A stretch of 64,000 nucleotides of DNA from Massilibacteroides sp. (GCF_028705895.1 NZ_JAQWCQ010000012.1:1-64000); one strand, 5' to 3'. Counted from the first letter of the stretch, positions 19,523 through 28,660 are shown. Translations and numbers: made by a program. Notes: generated by a model from the sequence alone, not told the origin.

Positions 19523-20194
19523 TTATTTTGTTTCAGGTTCTGTATCTATTGCTTTCCATGTGAATGCTGCAACAATAGCGCCTACAAAAGGAGCAACAAT
19601 GAAGAGCCACAGTTGAGAAAGGGCTTCGCCTCCCTGGAATATAGCCGGGTCGATACTACGAGCCGGATTTACGGATGTTCCCGTAATAGGAATACAAACA
19701 ATGTGGATCAACACAAGTGTAAGACCTATTGCTAATCCTGCAAAATTATTAGGAGCACCTTTAGAGGTAGAACCAAAGACTACGAGCAGGAAGATAAAGG
19801 TAAAGACTGCTTCTGCAATAAAGGCCTGAGTTAGATCTGTATATCAGTTTGCCCCAGTCAATGTAGTTGTTGATTCTATATTTTGAGCTAATAAGAAAAG
19901 AATACCGGAGCCGATAATAGCACCAATAACCTGGGCGATCATATATCCTGCCGCATCTTTCCCTGAAATTTTATTCGCTACTAACATTCCCAATGTGATG
20001 GCCGGATTAATATGACAGCCTGAGATCTTTCCAATAGTATAGGCCATTGAGACAACAGAGAGTCCAAAGGCAAAAGCAACACCTAAAGTGCCAACAGCAG
20101 CAAACGGCTGACCTGTTCCTGCAAATACAGCACTTCCACATCCCATAAGTATGAGTACCATAGTACCCACTAATTCTGCAAAATACTTTTTCAT
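19523..20194 (-). pseudogene. aqpZ: Aquaporin Z-like gene interrupted by an in-frame TGA
   Basis: MIP-family water channel in one continuous frame except for TGA at 19846-19844, codon 117, in a loop reading LTGAN*YTDLTQAF; a single base change from GGA would give GANGYTD, as in related channels. Both NPA motifs are intact: HINPAITL (NPA 63-65) and SVNPARS. The selectivity residues of AqpZ (Phe in AFAFG, His in LIHIV, Thr in ITGTS, Arg in NPARS) are all present, so the ancestral protein was a water channel of about 223 residues. Start is ATG 20194; the upstream GTG at 20233 is less likely. No frameshift is seen. Sequencing error or recent inactivation cannot be told apart here. Confidence 0.8.
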
Positions 20195-20298
20195 TTTTTT
20201 GTTCTTTTTGTTAATACTAAGTGTTTTTACCACATAAAATTAAACATTTTTAACTTGTGTTTGGTTTTACTTAGCATGGTTATTTGAACAAAAATAAA

Positions 20299-20338
20299 TA
20301 AAAAAGGTTATTCCAACGTGAAATAACCTTTTTTATTT
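20299..20338 (-). terminator. Terminator after the methylmalonyl-CoA carboxylase operon
   Basis: AAAAAGGTTATT (20301-20312) pairs with AAATAACCTTTTT (20321-20333), with T/A tracts on either side. It follows the biotin-carrier gene by 42 bases. Confidence 0.85.
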
Positions 20339-20379
20339 CGGGTAATCATATAAAATGTACTGTCATATAAATTAATCAA

Positions 20380-20817
20380 TCATTTGATTGTTAATAAAAC
20401 GTCTCCTTCCAATACAGAGTCTCCTTTATGAAGATTAATTCTTTCAATTACTCCGTCTCTGTCTGATTCTATATTATTTTCCATCTTCATTGCCTCAAGA
20501 ACCAATAATAATTGGCCTTGTTTCACCGCGTCACCTTCTCTGACTGCCATTTCAAGGATAACTCCCGGCAGAGGCGATTTTATTGGATATGCAGAACTGG
20601 TTGATGCGGCCGGCTTTGTTACGGGAACATTTGACTGCATTACAGGAGGTTGTTTGATGTCTGTTTTTGTACTCATCCGCGTGGGATTCGTTGTCAAACC
20701 ATCAACTTCCACTTCGTATGGAACATCATTAATCGTAAGTTGAGCCTTTTTCCCCTCAACGCTTTTTATTTTAACAGCGTATTCTGATCCGTGTATTTTT
20801 ACAATGTATTTTTTCAT
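20380..20817 (-). CDS. Biotin carboxyl carrier subunit of a methylmalonyl-CoA decarboxylase/carboxylase
   Basis: A 145-residue biotin carrier. The N-terminal half (about 1-45) is an OadA/AccB-like beta domain, a Pro/Ser/Thr-rich linker covers 46-75, and the biotinyl domain ends in LVLEAMKMENN with Lys111 as the biotinylated residue. It transfers the carboxyl group between the carboxyltransferase subunit and a membrane decarboxylase. Four bases separate its start from the OadG-like gene stop. It is the last gene of the operon. Confidence 0.92.
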   Translation of the reverse strand: MKKYIVKIHGSEYAVKIKSVEGKKAQLTINDVPYEVEVDGLTTNPTRMSTKTDIKQPPVMQSNVPVTKPAASTSSAYPIKSPLPGVILEMAVREGDAVKQGQLLLVLEAMKMENNIESDRDGVIERINLHKGDSVLEGDVLLTIK

Positions 20818-20820
20818 GAT

Positions 20821-21732
20821 TTACTTTTTAATTAAAGTTTGTCTTAATCCGTAGATTTTAGAACTCCACGGAGAATAAGCCTTGGCTGCCCGATTAATTG
20901 TCAGCACGGTATCCTCAATGTCATGTAAATCTTCGGAATACTTATAAAGAGCAATAGCTATAGCGGCTAATTCTTCATTTGTAAGGCCGTCTCTCAGTTT
21001 TGTTTCTTCTTTTGTTACTTTCGTACCACTGGTTGCCTCTTTTACTTTCTGATCTTTTTTGCGAGCCACCCGAATATGAGCTTTTCCAAGATACATGAAA
21101 ATTATATAGAGCAGGAATAAACAACATAACACAACCGTTACGGCAACTACGGTCAAAACAACCCCGGATGGGTCAGCTTGACGGAATAATTCCGAACGAC
21201 TGACCGTTTCTAATGTATTGTTCGTTGCACCGGGAGTTAAAACCGGCAGATTCATCAGTTTTTCTGTTCGATCTTCACTCTCAAACCACCCATAAGAGAC
21301 ATCTTCAAGCATTTCTGAAGGATTGAACTCTAAACGATCTATCGGTTCTTCTCTGTTATCCGGATCATAGAACTCAATAAAATTCGTATCATCCAAGGTG
21401 AAGTTTGTATATCGTGGACCTCTCTGAGTATTGCCTTCTGCGAAAAAGATAATATAATCGCGCGGGCCAATTATCATTTCCGAGGTTTTTGGAATACGAT
21501 ATTCTTTCCCTTTTACTTTTAGAATTCCTCCTCCGATATTTACTTTCCCATATCCGGTATTGAATAATTCGATCCAGGAATGAGCTTGTCCCAGATTATC
21601 TTTATATCCATTCTTATTAATTACTTGTATTTCATTAATTCGGATGTCTTTCAGATTTTGCCCACTTACTGAAGCGACCGAAAAAAGGCATAGGATCAGT
21701 GCAACTATTTTTGATAACAATAATTGTTTCAT
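20821..21732 (-). CDS. OadG-type subunit with an N-terminal lamin-tail domain
   Basis: A 303-residue membrane protein with an unusual layout. Residues 1-24 are a signal peptide. Residues 28-170 look like a lamin-tail domain (LTD): IRINEIQVINKNG, HSWIELFNTG, EMIIGPRDYIIFF and NFIEFYDPD. One membrane helix follows at 189-214, then a basic linker and a helical C-terminus typical of OadG gamma/delta subunits of sodium-pumping decarboxylases. OadG subunits normally tether the carboxyltransferase to the membrane beta subunit; a periplasmic LTD would be additional. It lies between the carboxyltransferase gene (14 bases upstream) and the biotin-carrier gene. Confidence 0.8.
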   Translation of the reverse strand: MKQLLLSKIVALILCLFSVASVSGQNLKDIRINEIQVINKNGYKDNLGQAHSWIELFNTGYGKVNIGGGILKVKGKEYRIPKTSEMIIGPRDYIIFFAEGNTQRGPRYTNFTLDDTNFIEFYDPDNREEPIDRLEFNPSEMLEDVSYGWFESEDRTEKLMNLPVLTPGATNNTLETVSRSELFRQADPSGVVLTVVAVTVVLCCLFLLYIIFMYLGKAHIRVARKKDQKVKEATSGTKVTKEETKLRDGLTNEELAAIAIALYKYSEDLHDIEDTVLTINRAAKAYSPWSSKIYGLRQTLIKK

Positions 21733-21746
21733 ATCTTCCTTTCGGT

Positions 21747-23309
21747 TTATAATGGAATATTACTATGTTTCTTTGCAGGGTTTACCAACTTTTTAGTTGC
21801 TAAAGATTGCAAAGCACGAATAATACGGAAACGCGTGTTGCGCGGTTCAATAACATCGTCAACATATCCGTATTTGGCAGCTTCATATGGATTAGCAAAT
21901 GCTTCTTTATATTCGGCTTCTTTTTCAGCAATAAAGGCCGCTTTCTTTTCCGGATCTTCTATCTTGGCAATGTCTTTTGAGTATAATACCTCGATAGCTC
22001 CGGCAGCTCCCATAACTGCAATCTCTCCTGATGGCCAGGAGTAGTTAATGTCCCCTCTAAGGTGTTTAGAACTCATCACGCAATAAGCTCCTCCGTAGGA
22101 TTTACGTAAGATAACAGTTACTTTAGGAACAGTTGCTTCGCCATATGCAAAGAGTAGTTTTGCTCCGTGTATGATAATTCCTCCATATTCCTGCGCTGTT
22201 CCTGGAAGGAAGCCGGGAACATCTACTAAGGTAACTAAAGGTATGTTGAAAGCATCGCAGAAGCGAACAAAACGAGCCGCTTTACGGGATGCGTTAATAT
22301 CTAACACTCCCGCCAGATATTTAGGTTGGTTGGCTATTATACCCACGCTCTGACCATTGAAACGGGCAAAACAGGTAACTATATTCGGAGCGTATAGTTT
22401 CTGTGATTCTAAGAATTCTCCATTATCAACTATTGCTTTGATAACATCTGTTACGTCGTATGGTTTGTTCGGATTGTCCGGGATGATTTCGTTTAATGAA
22501 TCTTCCAAACGGTCAATAGCGTCTGTACAAACACTTAAAGGCGCATCTTCAAGATTGTTTTGCGGAAGATAGCTTAGCAATTTGCGAATCGTTAGAATTC
22601 CTTCTTCCTCTGTTGTTGACACGAAATGGGAAACACCGGATTTGCTGGCATGTATTTTTGCACCACCTAATTGTTCCTGATTAACCGTTTCTCCGGTAAC
22701 ACTCTTTACTACTTTAGGACCTGTTACAAACATGTAACTTGTTCCTTCCGACATTATCGTGAAATCAGTCAAAGCGGGAGAATAAACAGCTCCACCTGCA
22801 CAAGGGCCGAATATAGCGGAAATCTGAGGGATAACACCTGAAGCCAAAATGTTGCGTTGGAATATTTCGGCATATCCTGCCAAAGCATTTACACTTTCCT
22901 GAATACGTGCCCCGCCTGAGTCGTTAAGCCCAATTACAGGTGCACCCATTTTCATCGCTTGATCCATGACCTTACAAATCTTCATGGCCATTGATTCAGA
23001 TAATGCTCCACCGAAAACTGTAAAATCCTGTGCGTATATATATACTAAACGGTTGTCAATTGTACCATAACCAGTGATGACTCCGTCTCCTAAAAACTGG
23101 GTTTTCTCAATTCCAAAGTTTGTACAACGATGCTGAACAAACATGTCGAACTCCTCGAAACTTCCTTCGTCAAGTAACATGGCGATACGTTCTCTCGCCG
23201 TGTATTTCCCCTTTTCATGTTGTGAATCAATTCTTTTTTCTCCCCCACCCAGACGGGCTTTTTCCCGGAGAGCGATAAGTTGTTTCACTTTCTCTTGTTG
23301 GTTATCCAT
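21747..23309 (-). CDS. mmdA: Methylmalonyl-CoA decarboxylase/propionyl-CoA carboxylase carboxyltransferase subunit
   Basis: A 520-residue carboxyltransferase of the crotonase-like acyl-CoA carboxylase beta family. [22 protein letters not shown] begins the acyl-CoA-binding domain, [14 protein letters not shown] and [13 protein letters not shown] lie in the N-terminal half, and [28 protein letters not shown] with [17 protein letters not shown] lies in the C-terminal half. In Bacteroidetes it moves a carboxyl group from methylmalonyl-CoA to biotin, closing the succinate-propionate pathway. It sits between the epimerase and OadG-type genes, so the operon logic is epimerase, carboxyltransferase, membrane anchor, biotin carrier. 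Confidence 0.93.
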   Translation of the reverse strand: MDNQQEKVKQLIALREKARLGGGEKRIDSQHEKGKYTARERIAMLLDEGSFEEFDMFVQHRCTNFGIEKTQFLGDGVITGYGTIDNRLVYIYAQDFTVFGGALSESMAMKICKVMDQAMKMGAPVIGLNDSGGARIQESVNALAGYAEIFQRNILASGVIPQISAIFGPCAGGAVYSPALTDFTIMSEGTSYMFVTGPKVVKSVTGETVNQEQLGGAKIHASKSGVSHFVSTTEEEGILTIRKLLSYLPQNNLEDAPLSVCTDAIDRLEDSLNEIIPDNPNKPYDVTDVIKAIVDNGEFLESQKLYAPNIVTCFARFNGQSVGIIANQPKYLAGVLDINASRKAARFVRFCDAFNIPLVTLVDVPGFLPGTAQEYGGIIIHGAKLLFAYGEATVPKVTVILRKSYGGAYCVMSSKHLRGDINYSWPSGEIAVMGAAGAIEVLYSKDIAKIEDPEKKAAFIAEKEAEYKEAFANPYEAAKYGYVDDVIEPRNTRFRIIRALQSLATKKLVNPAKKHSNIPL

Positions 23310-23352
23310 TAGATTTTAGCTTATAATTAGAAATGTTCTTAGTCTTTGTTTT

Positions 23353-23766
23353 TTATTTTTTTGAACCGGGCATGCACAGCTCTGTTAGTACGCTGCATGT
23401 CGATTTCGGATGCAAGAATGCAATATCCATTCCTTCTGCCCCTGGTCTTGGCGCTTTATCTATCAGTTGAACTCCTTTTTCTGCCGCTTTGTCCAAAGCT
23501 GCTTGTACAGAAGGAACAGCAAAAGCAATATGGTGTATTCCTTCTCCTTTTTTCTCTATAAATTTAGCGATTGTGCTGTCCTCACTTGTGGGTTCCAAAA
23601 GTTCGATTTTCGTTTGCCCTACTTTAAAAAAAGCAGTTTTTACTTTCTGATCAGCAACTTCTTCAATGTTGTAACATTTTAACCCCAGTACTTCTTCATA
23701 ATAAGGAAGGGATTGCTCAATACTTTTTACAGCAATCCCAAGATGTTCAATGTGAGTAATGTCCAT
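23353..23766 (-). CDS. mce: Methylmalonyl-CoA epimerase
   Basis: A 137-residue glyoxalase-fold enzyme that interconverts (R)- and (S)-methylmalonyl-CoA. The metal ligands of the family are present: His near residue 8 (HIEHLGIAV), ELLEP, GIHHIAFAV and TELC near the end. It is the first gene of the methylmalonyl-CoA operon, with a -7 element TACATTTG at 23817-23824 and an inverted repeat overlapping it. The next gene follows after 43 bases. Confidence 0.95.
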   Translation of the reverse strand: MDITHIEHLGIAVKSIEQSLPYYEEVLGLKCYNIEEVADQKVKTAFFKVGQTKIELLEPTSEDSTIAKFIEKKGEGIHHIAFAVPSVQAALDKAAEKGVQLIDKAPRPGAEGMDIAFLHPKSTCSVLTELCMPGSKK

Positions 23767-23816
23767 TTCTTTTATATTTAGTTATTGTTATAAGTCAATG
23801 TCGCAAAGTATGATGA

Positions 23817-23841
23817 CAAATGTACGTTCTTTTTGTACATT
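23817..23841 (-). promoter_or_regulatory. Promoter -7 element with overlapping dyad for the mce operon
   Basis: TACATTTG on the minus strand (23817-23824) fits TAnnTTTG. AATGTAC (23819-23825) and GTACATT (23835-23841) are exact inverse copies, so a dimeric regulator could bind over the promoter. Confidence 0.4.
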
Positions 23842-23872
23842 AAAAGAATTATTTCCGTAATTAAGAATGTCT

Positions 23873-23911
23873 TAAACGACATGCTTTATAGCATGTTTTG
23901 TCGTTTTTTCT
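23873..23911 (-). terminator. Weak terminator after the HerA-like gene
   Basis: AAACGACATGC (23874-23884) can pair with GCATG...TCGTTT (23891-23905), with a bulge. The T tract follows better on the plus strand than on the minus strand, so it is a weak call. Confidence 0.35.
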
Positions 23912-23923
23912 CTTCTGTAGATC

Positions 23924-25429
23924 TTATTTACGTTTCTTGCTTCCTTTTACTAATGAGTTAAGAAAGGTTCTTGCAACAGGCAAAAGAACAGATGTGGCTA
24001 ATGCACTCCAGAATCTTTTTTTTGCTTTTGCTGATTGAGCATCGGCTTTCTGTTTTGCTTTTTCCTCTTTAGCCTGTTCCTTAAGTGCTTTGGCATCTGC
24101 TTTTGCTTGTTCTGTAGCCTCTTTTTCCTGTTGAATACTGTTTAAACGCTCAGTCAGAATTTCGTATGCAGACTCCCGGTCTATCGTCTCTGCATAATGA
24201 CGATAGAGTAGGGAGGAGGTAGTCATTGATTTTCTTTCTTCTGGAGTAATCGGGCCAATCTGAGACTGAGGTGGAAGAATAGAGGCACGTTCTACCGGCT
24301 GCGGCGCTCCTTTTGCGTCTAAAAAAGAAACCAAAGCCTCTCCTGTCCCTAATTCAGTAATTACTGTTTCTGTGTCAAACGCAGGATTAGCCCGGAATGT
24401 TTGCGCTGCAGTTTTTACTGCCTTTTGGTCTTTGGGTGTATATGCCCGTAAAGCATGTTGTATGCGGTTGCCTAACTGCCCGAGTATGGAGTCGGGCATG
24501 TCAGACGGATTCTGCGAAATGAAATAGACACCGACCCCTTTTGAGCGGATAAGACGAACCACTTGTTCTATTTTTTCAGTCAAAGCCTTAGGCGCATCAT
24601 TGAATAGTAAATGCGCTTCATCAAAGAAGAATACCAATTTTGGTTTTTCCATATCACCAACTTCCGGTAAGGTTTCAAATAAACGACTCAGCATCCAAAG
24701 TAGAAAAGTGCTATATACACGTGGCGAGTTCATCAGTTTGTCGGCCGCAAGGATATTGATAACCCCTTTGGAACCATCAGTCTGAATAAAATCATCCAGA
24801 TTTAGACCCGGTTCACCGAAGAAAGCACCTGCACCTTCATGTTCTAATTGCAGTAGGCCTCTTTGAATTGCGCCAATACTTGCAGCGGAGATATTACCGT
24901 AGTTTGTTGTAAACTTAGCATTGTTATTGCCTACATATTCTAAAATTTTCTGCAAATCTTTCAAGTCGGTTAAGGCGAGAGATTCATCTTTGGCTATTTT
25001 GAAAATAATTGTAAGAACAGCGCTTTGCGTGTCGTTAAGAGATAGGAGTCGGCTTATTAATATAGGTCCCATTTCTGTTATACTCGCACGCACGTTGACG
25101 CCTTGTTCTCCGAATACATCCCAGAATTGCACAGGAAATGATTGGAATTCAAACCCTTTCTCCTTCAGACCGTACGAATCTACACGTTTAATTACGCTAT
25201 CCTTATTTCCTCCCGCTTTTCCTATACCCGAAAGGTCTCCTTTAATATCGGCAGCAAATACAGGCACCCCCATTTGGCTGAATGTTTCTGCCATAGTCTG
25301 TAACGTAACCGTCTTTCCTGTTCCGGTGGCACCTGTAATCAATCCATGACGATTTGCCATTTTAGGTAAAAGACATATTTCTTTTTCTCCTGTTGTTGCA
25401 ATAAAAGCTCTTTTCTCCTGATCCCACAT
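23924..25429 (-). CDS. HerA-like ATPase, DUF853/YjgR family
   Basis: A 501-residue hexameric-type ATPase. Start is ATG 25429 ([14 protein letters not shown]) behind AAAAGGATT; the upstream reading to 25462 needs TTG. Walker A is GATGTGKT at 33-40, Walker B is [15 protein letters not shown], and [34 protein letters not shown] carries the arginine finger region. The C-terminus is a Lys/Glu/Ala-rich helical stretch (about 420-475) followed by a basic hydrophobic tail. E. coli YjgR is 500 residues. No nuclease partner lies beside it, so a HerA-NurA repair function is not supported. Confidence 0.85.
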   Translation of the reverse strand: MWDQEKRAFIATTGEKEICLLPKMANRHGLITGATGTGKTVTLQTMAETFSQMGVPVFAADIKGDLSGIGKAGGNKDSVIKRVDSYGLKEKGFEFQSFPVQFWDVFGEQGVNVRASITEMGPILISRLLSLNDTQSAVLTIIFKIAKDESLALTDLKDLQKILEYVGNNNAKFTTNYGNISAASIGAIQRGLLQLEHEGAGAFFGEPGLNLDDFIQTDGSKGVINILAADKLMNSPRVYSTFLLWMLSRLFETLPEVGDMEKPKLVFFFDEAHLLFNDAPKALTEKIEQVVRLIRSKGVGVYFISQNPSDMPDSILGQLGNRIQHALRAYTPKDQKAVKTAAQTFRANPAFDTETVITELGTGEALVSFLDAKGAPQPVERASILPPQSQIGPITPEERKSMTTSSLLYRHYAETIDRESAYEILTERLNSIQQEKEATEQAKADAKALKEQAKEEKAKQKADAQSAKAKKRFWSALATSVLLPVARTFLNSLVKGSKKRK

Positions 25430-25559
25430 AATCCTTTTGTTTTCTTCTGGTTGGTGATGCAATTATAATAAAAAAATACAAAAAAGGAGCGAAACAGACC
25501 AACCAAATATCCGTTAGTCTTTCTATCTTTATCTTCTGAAAATAACAAATCGTTTTATT

Positions 25560-26081
25560 ATGAAGAATAGTGTAATTCTTATTCTGTTGTTAATAGGAGG
25601 AGTCGCGACAGTGAATGCTCAGTCTTTCGATCGTTCTAAATTAGAGTTAGGGGGTAGTGTAGGTATGCAATTTGGCGATTATACAGTAGTAAATATCGCT
25701 CCGCAATTAGGCTATCGCGTGTCTGAATATTTCACGGCAGGAGTTGGTGCCTCATATACCTACTATAAAGATGAATACTATAATGGCACGAAGGCGTATG
25801 ATTATAAATCCAGTTATTTTGGCATGAATGTCTTCGGACGTTTTTATCCGATACAGTACCTTGTGTTAAGTGTGCAGCCTGAAGCAAGCCGTATGTGGCG
25901 TTCTTATGATGCTGAAGGTGGTAAGCTAAAAGAAAATAAGTTTGTTGCATCAGTTTTAGTCGGCGGCGGACTTCGTCTGGGTCCTGTTACGGCAATGATT
26001 CAGTACGATGTTGTTCAGGATAAAAACTCCCCTTATTCAAACAAGATCTTTTATAGTATAGGCTATACGTTTGGTTTTTAA
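25560..26081 (+). CDS. Outer-membrane beta-barrel protein
   Basis: A 173-residue protein with a signal peptide ending VNAQ at residue 21 and eight or so amphipathic strands: LELGGSVGMQFGDYTV, VNIAPQLGYRVS, FTAGVGASYTYYKDEY, SYFGMNVFGRFYP, VLSVQPEASRMWRSY, FVASVLVGGGLRLG and VTAMIQYDV. The last strand ends YSIGYTFGF with terminal Phe, a beta-barrel assembly signal. It is a small OmpW/OprF-like barrel of unknown function, single gene, ending at the terminator 26119-26158. Confidence 0.75.
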   Translation: MKNSVILILLLIGGVATVNAQSFDRSKLELGGSVGMQFGDYTVVNIAPQLGYRVSEYFTAGVGASYTYYKDEYYNGTKAYDYKSSYFGMNVFGRFYPIQYLVLSVQPEASRMWRSYDAEGGKLKENKFVASVLVGGGLRLGPVTAMIQYDVVQDKNSPYSNKIFYSIGYTFGF

Positions 26082-26118
26082 TAAAATCTGCTGATCCCTC
26101 AAATCACCCCTTGTTGAA

Positions 26119-26158
26119 ATAAAAAATCCCCGAAATCATTTGATTTCGGGGATTTTTA
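26119..26158 (+). terminator. Rho-independent terminator
   Basis: AAATCCCCGAAATCA (26123-26137) pairs with TGATTTCGGGGATTT (26140-26154) and runs into a T tract; A and T runs make it usable for the tRNA transcript from the other strand. Confidence 0.9.
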
Positions 26159-26160
26159 TG

Positions 26161-26244
26161 TACTCGGAGCGGGACTTGAACCCGCACAGCTGCAATAGCC
26201 AAAGGATTTTAAGTCCTTCGTGTCTACCATTCCACCATCCGAGC
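26161..26244 (-). tRNA. tRNA-Leu (TAA)
   Basis: The minus strand folds with acceptor GCTCGGA/TCCGAGT, anticodon loop CTTAAAA (anticodon TAA) inside AAGGA/TCCTT, a long variable arm and GGTTCAAGTCC in the T arm. No CCA is encoded. Confidence 0.95.
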
Positions 26245-26265
26245 ATCCTTTTCTCTTAAAAGATG

Positions 26266-26338
26266 AGCGAAAGACGGGATTCGAACCCGCGACCCTAACC
26301 TTGGCAAGGTTATGCTCTACCAACTGAGCTACTTTCGC
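26266..26338 (-). tRNA. tRNA-Gly (GCC)
   Basis: Acceptor GCGAAAG/CTTTCGC, anticodon loop TTGCCAA (anticodon GCC), T arm GGGTTCGAATCCC. Promoter at 26364-26394; read before tRNA-Leu. CCA not encoded. Confidence 0.95.
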
Positions 26339-26363
26339 GTTTTATTCTTTGCTTTTGCGTGTG

Positions 26364-26394
26364 CAAAGGTAGAGAAGTTTTTTATTTCTCCAAA
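26364..26394 (-). promoter_or_regulatory. Promoter of the tRNA-Gly/tRNA-Leu transcript
   Basis: On the minus strand TTTG (26391-26394), a 19-base gap and TACCTTTG (26364-26371) are a full match to the Bacteroidetes consensus. Transcription would start about 20 bases before tRNA-Gly. Confidence 0.75.
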
Positions 26395-26410
26395 CCTTTT
26401 TAGTGCAAAA

Positions 26411-26878
26411 TTAATTGCCTACATAGATTTTATCTCCCGAAACCATCGTTGAGTAGATACGAAGTCTTTTCCCTTTTGGATTTTCTGAACTTGGACCGGA
26501 GATCGGGGCACCTGACTCTAAATCGTACGCGCTTCCGCATATTGGGCAAGTGCCCGTGCTTGAGTAGGGTTCTATGTTGATTACAACATCTTGTTTCAGC
26601 TCATAAGGACAGGCGATGTCGTATGCTTTGTATGTTCCTGAACTGTAACTGCTATGATATACTACCACACCACCAAAACCTACAGCTTCTTTTAGGCTGG
26701 TGTTGATGTCGTTTTTTGTATAAATCTTATGCGCTGTCATCGTGTTGAGTTCTTTATCTGTGTCTGATAAATGTAGGGTGAGATTTACAAGCGAATAAGG
26801 AATGTCTGAATATTCAGAATCTCCGCATGAGAAAAGGAATAAAGATAATATAAGAAATGATAAACGTTTAGTTTTCAT
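26411..26878 (-). CDS. Lipoprotein with a Rieske-like fold and altered cluster ligands
   Basis: A 155-residue predicted lipoprotein (lipobox LFSC, Cys18). The C-terminal half resembles a Rieske domain: AYDIACPYELK corresponds to the first ligand loop and TGTCPICGSAYDLESGAPISGPS to the second. Normal Rieske ligands are CxH and CxxH; here the residues are Cys90, then Cys111 and Cys114, with His replaced by Tyr92 and Cys114. So the cluster, if any, must be changed. The gene starts inside the 3' end of argH (11-base overlap) and is likely translated by coupling. Function unknown. Confidence 0.7.
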   Translation of the reverse strand: MKTKRLSFLILSLFLFSCGDSEYSDIPYSLVNLTLHLSDTDKELNTMTAHKIYTKNDINTSLKEAVGFGGVVVYHSSYSSGTYKAYDIACPYELKQDVVINIEPYSSTGTCPICGSAYDLESGAPISGPSSENPKGKRLRIYSTMVSGDKIYVGN

Positions 26879-28214
26879 TTGATACTAATTTATTTTCTGC
26901 AAAACTTATCTTCTCAAACGAAAAACCATCGATTATATTTTGCATCATCGCAGAAATTGAATCATTACACAGATTTCCTATACTGCCTTCGTGCGTATGA
27001 TTGATTTTTTTGTCGGGAGAGAACTCCCCTGCTTCAATTTCAAGTCCTACCTGTTTATATGCGTCTCGGAAAGGGGCTCCGTCAAGTACCCGGCGGTTTA
27101 CCTCTTCTACGCTAAACAGCAAGGCGTACTTATCATCCTTTAGAATGTCTTTGTTCACGTTGACTTCACGCATCATATGGGTTACCATGCGCAGACAATC
27201 TTTCAGCTCGTCAAATGCCGGAAGGAATATTTCTTTGATGATCTGTAAATCGCGGAAATAACCCGATGGGAGATTGTTGCTGATAAGCGTTATTTGCTGA
27301 GGCAGACCTTGTATCTTGTTGCATTTTGCACGGGTTAATTCGAATACGTCCGGATTCTTTTTATGCGGCATAATACTCGATCCGGTAGTGAACTGATCCG
27401 GTAATTTGATGAATCCGAAATTCTGACTGTTGAATAGACAAGCATCAAAGGCCAGTTTTGATAATGTTGCGGCAATACCCGCCATCGCAAAAGCAACAGT
27501 TCGTTCCATCTTTCCACGCCCCATTTGTGCATAGACTACATTATAGTTCATGGAGTCAAAACCCAGAAGGTCGGTAGTCATTTGTCTGTTTAGCGGGAAT
27601 GAAGAACCGTAGCCTGCCGCCGAACCGAGTGGATTTTTGTTGCATACCTTGTAAGCTGCCTGCATCAGTTGCAGGTCGTCAACAAGGCTTTCTGCATAAG
27701 CTCCGAACCATAGCCCGAAAGAAGACGGCATAGCTACCTGCAGGTGTGTATATCCGGGAAGTAATACGTCCTTATAGCGTTCGCTTTGTTGAAGCAAAAC
27801 GTCAAATAAATCTTTCGTTAATTCCGTTAACTTGCGTATTTCAGTCCGGGTGAATAATTTCAGATCAACCAATACCTGATCATTACGAGAGCGTCCGCTG
27901 TGTATTCTCTTACCGATGTTGCCTAAATTACGAATGAGCAATAATTCTACTTGCGAATGTACATCCTCAACCCCTTCTTCTATAACGAAATCTCCGTTAT
28001 CAGCTATCTGATAAATGTGCCGTAGTTCGTCCAGTAATAACTCGAGTTCTTGTTTTGTTAATAGCCCGATATTCTCCAGCATGATAATATGAGCTATTGA
28101 GCCAAGCACATCGTATTTGGCGAGATAAATATCCATTTCACGATCTTTACCAACTGTGAATGTTTCTACTTCTTTGTCAACCTGTACGTTTTTCTCCCAA
28201 AGTTTTTGTGCCAT
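26868..28214 (-). CDS. argH: Argininosuccinate lyase
   Basis: A 448-residue cytosolic enzyme splitting argininosuccinate to arginine and fumarate, the last step of arginine synthesis. The fumarase/aspartase-superfamily signature GSSIMPHKKNPDVFE is complete, and SRNDQ (in HSGRSRNDQVLVDL) and TVGYTHLQ-type GYTHLQVAMP lie in the first half. It starts with MAQKLWEKNV. The lipoprotein gene overlaps its stop by 11 bases. The arginine genes are not clustered here: argF' is 33 kb away at 61275-62228. Confidence 0.97.
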   Translation of the reverse strand: MAQKLWEKNVQVDKEVETFTVGKDREMDIYLAKYDVLGSIAHIIMLENIGLLTKQELELLLDELRHIYQIADNGDFVIEEGVEDVHSQVELLLIRNLGNIGKRIHSGRSRNDQVLVDLKLFTRTEIRKLTELTKDLFDVLLQQSERYKDVLLPGYTHLQVAMPSSFGLWFGAYAESLVDDLQLMQAAYKVCNKNPLGSAAGYGSSFPLNRQMTTDLLGFDSMNYNVVYAQMGRGKMERTVAFAMAGIAATLSKLAFDACLFNSQNFGFIKLPDQFTTGSSIMPHKKNPDVFELTRAKCNKIQGLPQQITLISNNLPSGYFRDLQIIKEIFLPAFDELKDCLRMVTHMMREVNVNKDILKDDKYALLFSVEEVNRRVLDGAPFRDAYKQVGLEIEAGEFSPDKKINHTHEGSIGNLCNDSISAMMQNIIDGFSFEKISFAENKLVSNEN

Positions 28215-28225
28215 ATGTCTAAAAA

Positions 28226-28642
28226 TTAATAAGGAAGGCTTGCCAGAATAGTCGATATCTTATCTATTGCTTCTTGTAATGGCTTAGATACCATCGGTTT
28301 GATGAATGCATTAAGTTCAGCACGTGCAGTAAGTTTCATTTTTGTTTCATCTTCTGCAGCCTGAACTAATTGTATCCATAGGAACAAAGGAACAGGCGAA
28401 TTTGTAGTCGCAAACTTGATCAACTTATTCGGCTCACGCTCAATAATCTGAAATTTTATTTTACCAACAGGAGCAACCGAGAAGCTGCAACTGTCACTGT
28501 CAAACTCAAAATCATTGATCTTATCTTGCGGGATGCGATCCTTTATTTGCTCCAGATTGGACAAATCGGATAGCATCGCGAAGATACGATCATCATTGTG
28601 AGGAATAGTTTTCACCTCACTCACAAAATCTGTCATAGCCAT
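28226..28642 (-). CDS. SRPBCC-fold protein
   Basis: A 138-residue soluble protein with the START-like helix-grip pattern: VSEVKTIPHNDDRIFAMLSDLSNLEQIKDRIP, then antiparallel strands and a long C-terminal helix (FIKPMVSKPLQEAIDKISTILASLPY). SRPBCC proteins bind hydrophobic ligands; no specific ligand can be named. It sits 18 bases after pyrE and 11 before argH, so it is probably in one transcript with both. Confidence 0.75.
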   Translation of the reverse strand: MAMTDFVSEVKTIPHNDDRIFAMLSDLSNLEQIKDRIPQDKINDFEFDSDSCSFSVAPVGKIKFQIIEREPNKLIKFATTNSPVPLFLWIQLVQAAEDETKMKLTARAELNAFIKPMVSKPLQEAIDKISTILASLPY

Positions 28643-28660
28643 ATCGTTTCTTGATTTAAC

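Noticed and set aside
20195-20233. GTG start of the aquaporin 13 codons upstream
   Set aside because: It adds a basic, non-conserved stretch; MKKYFAELVG at 20194 is the usual N-terminus.
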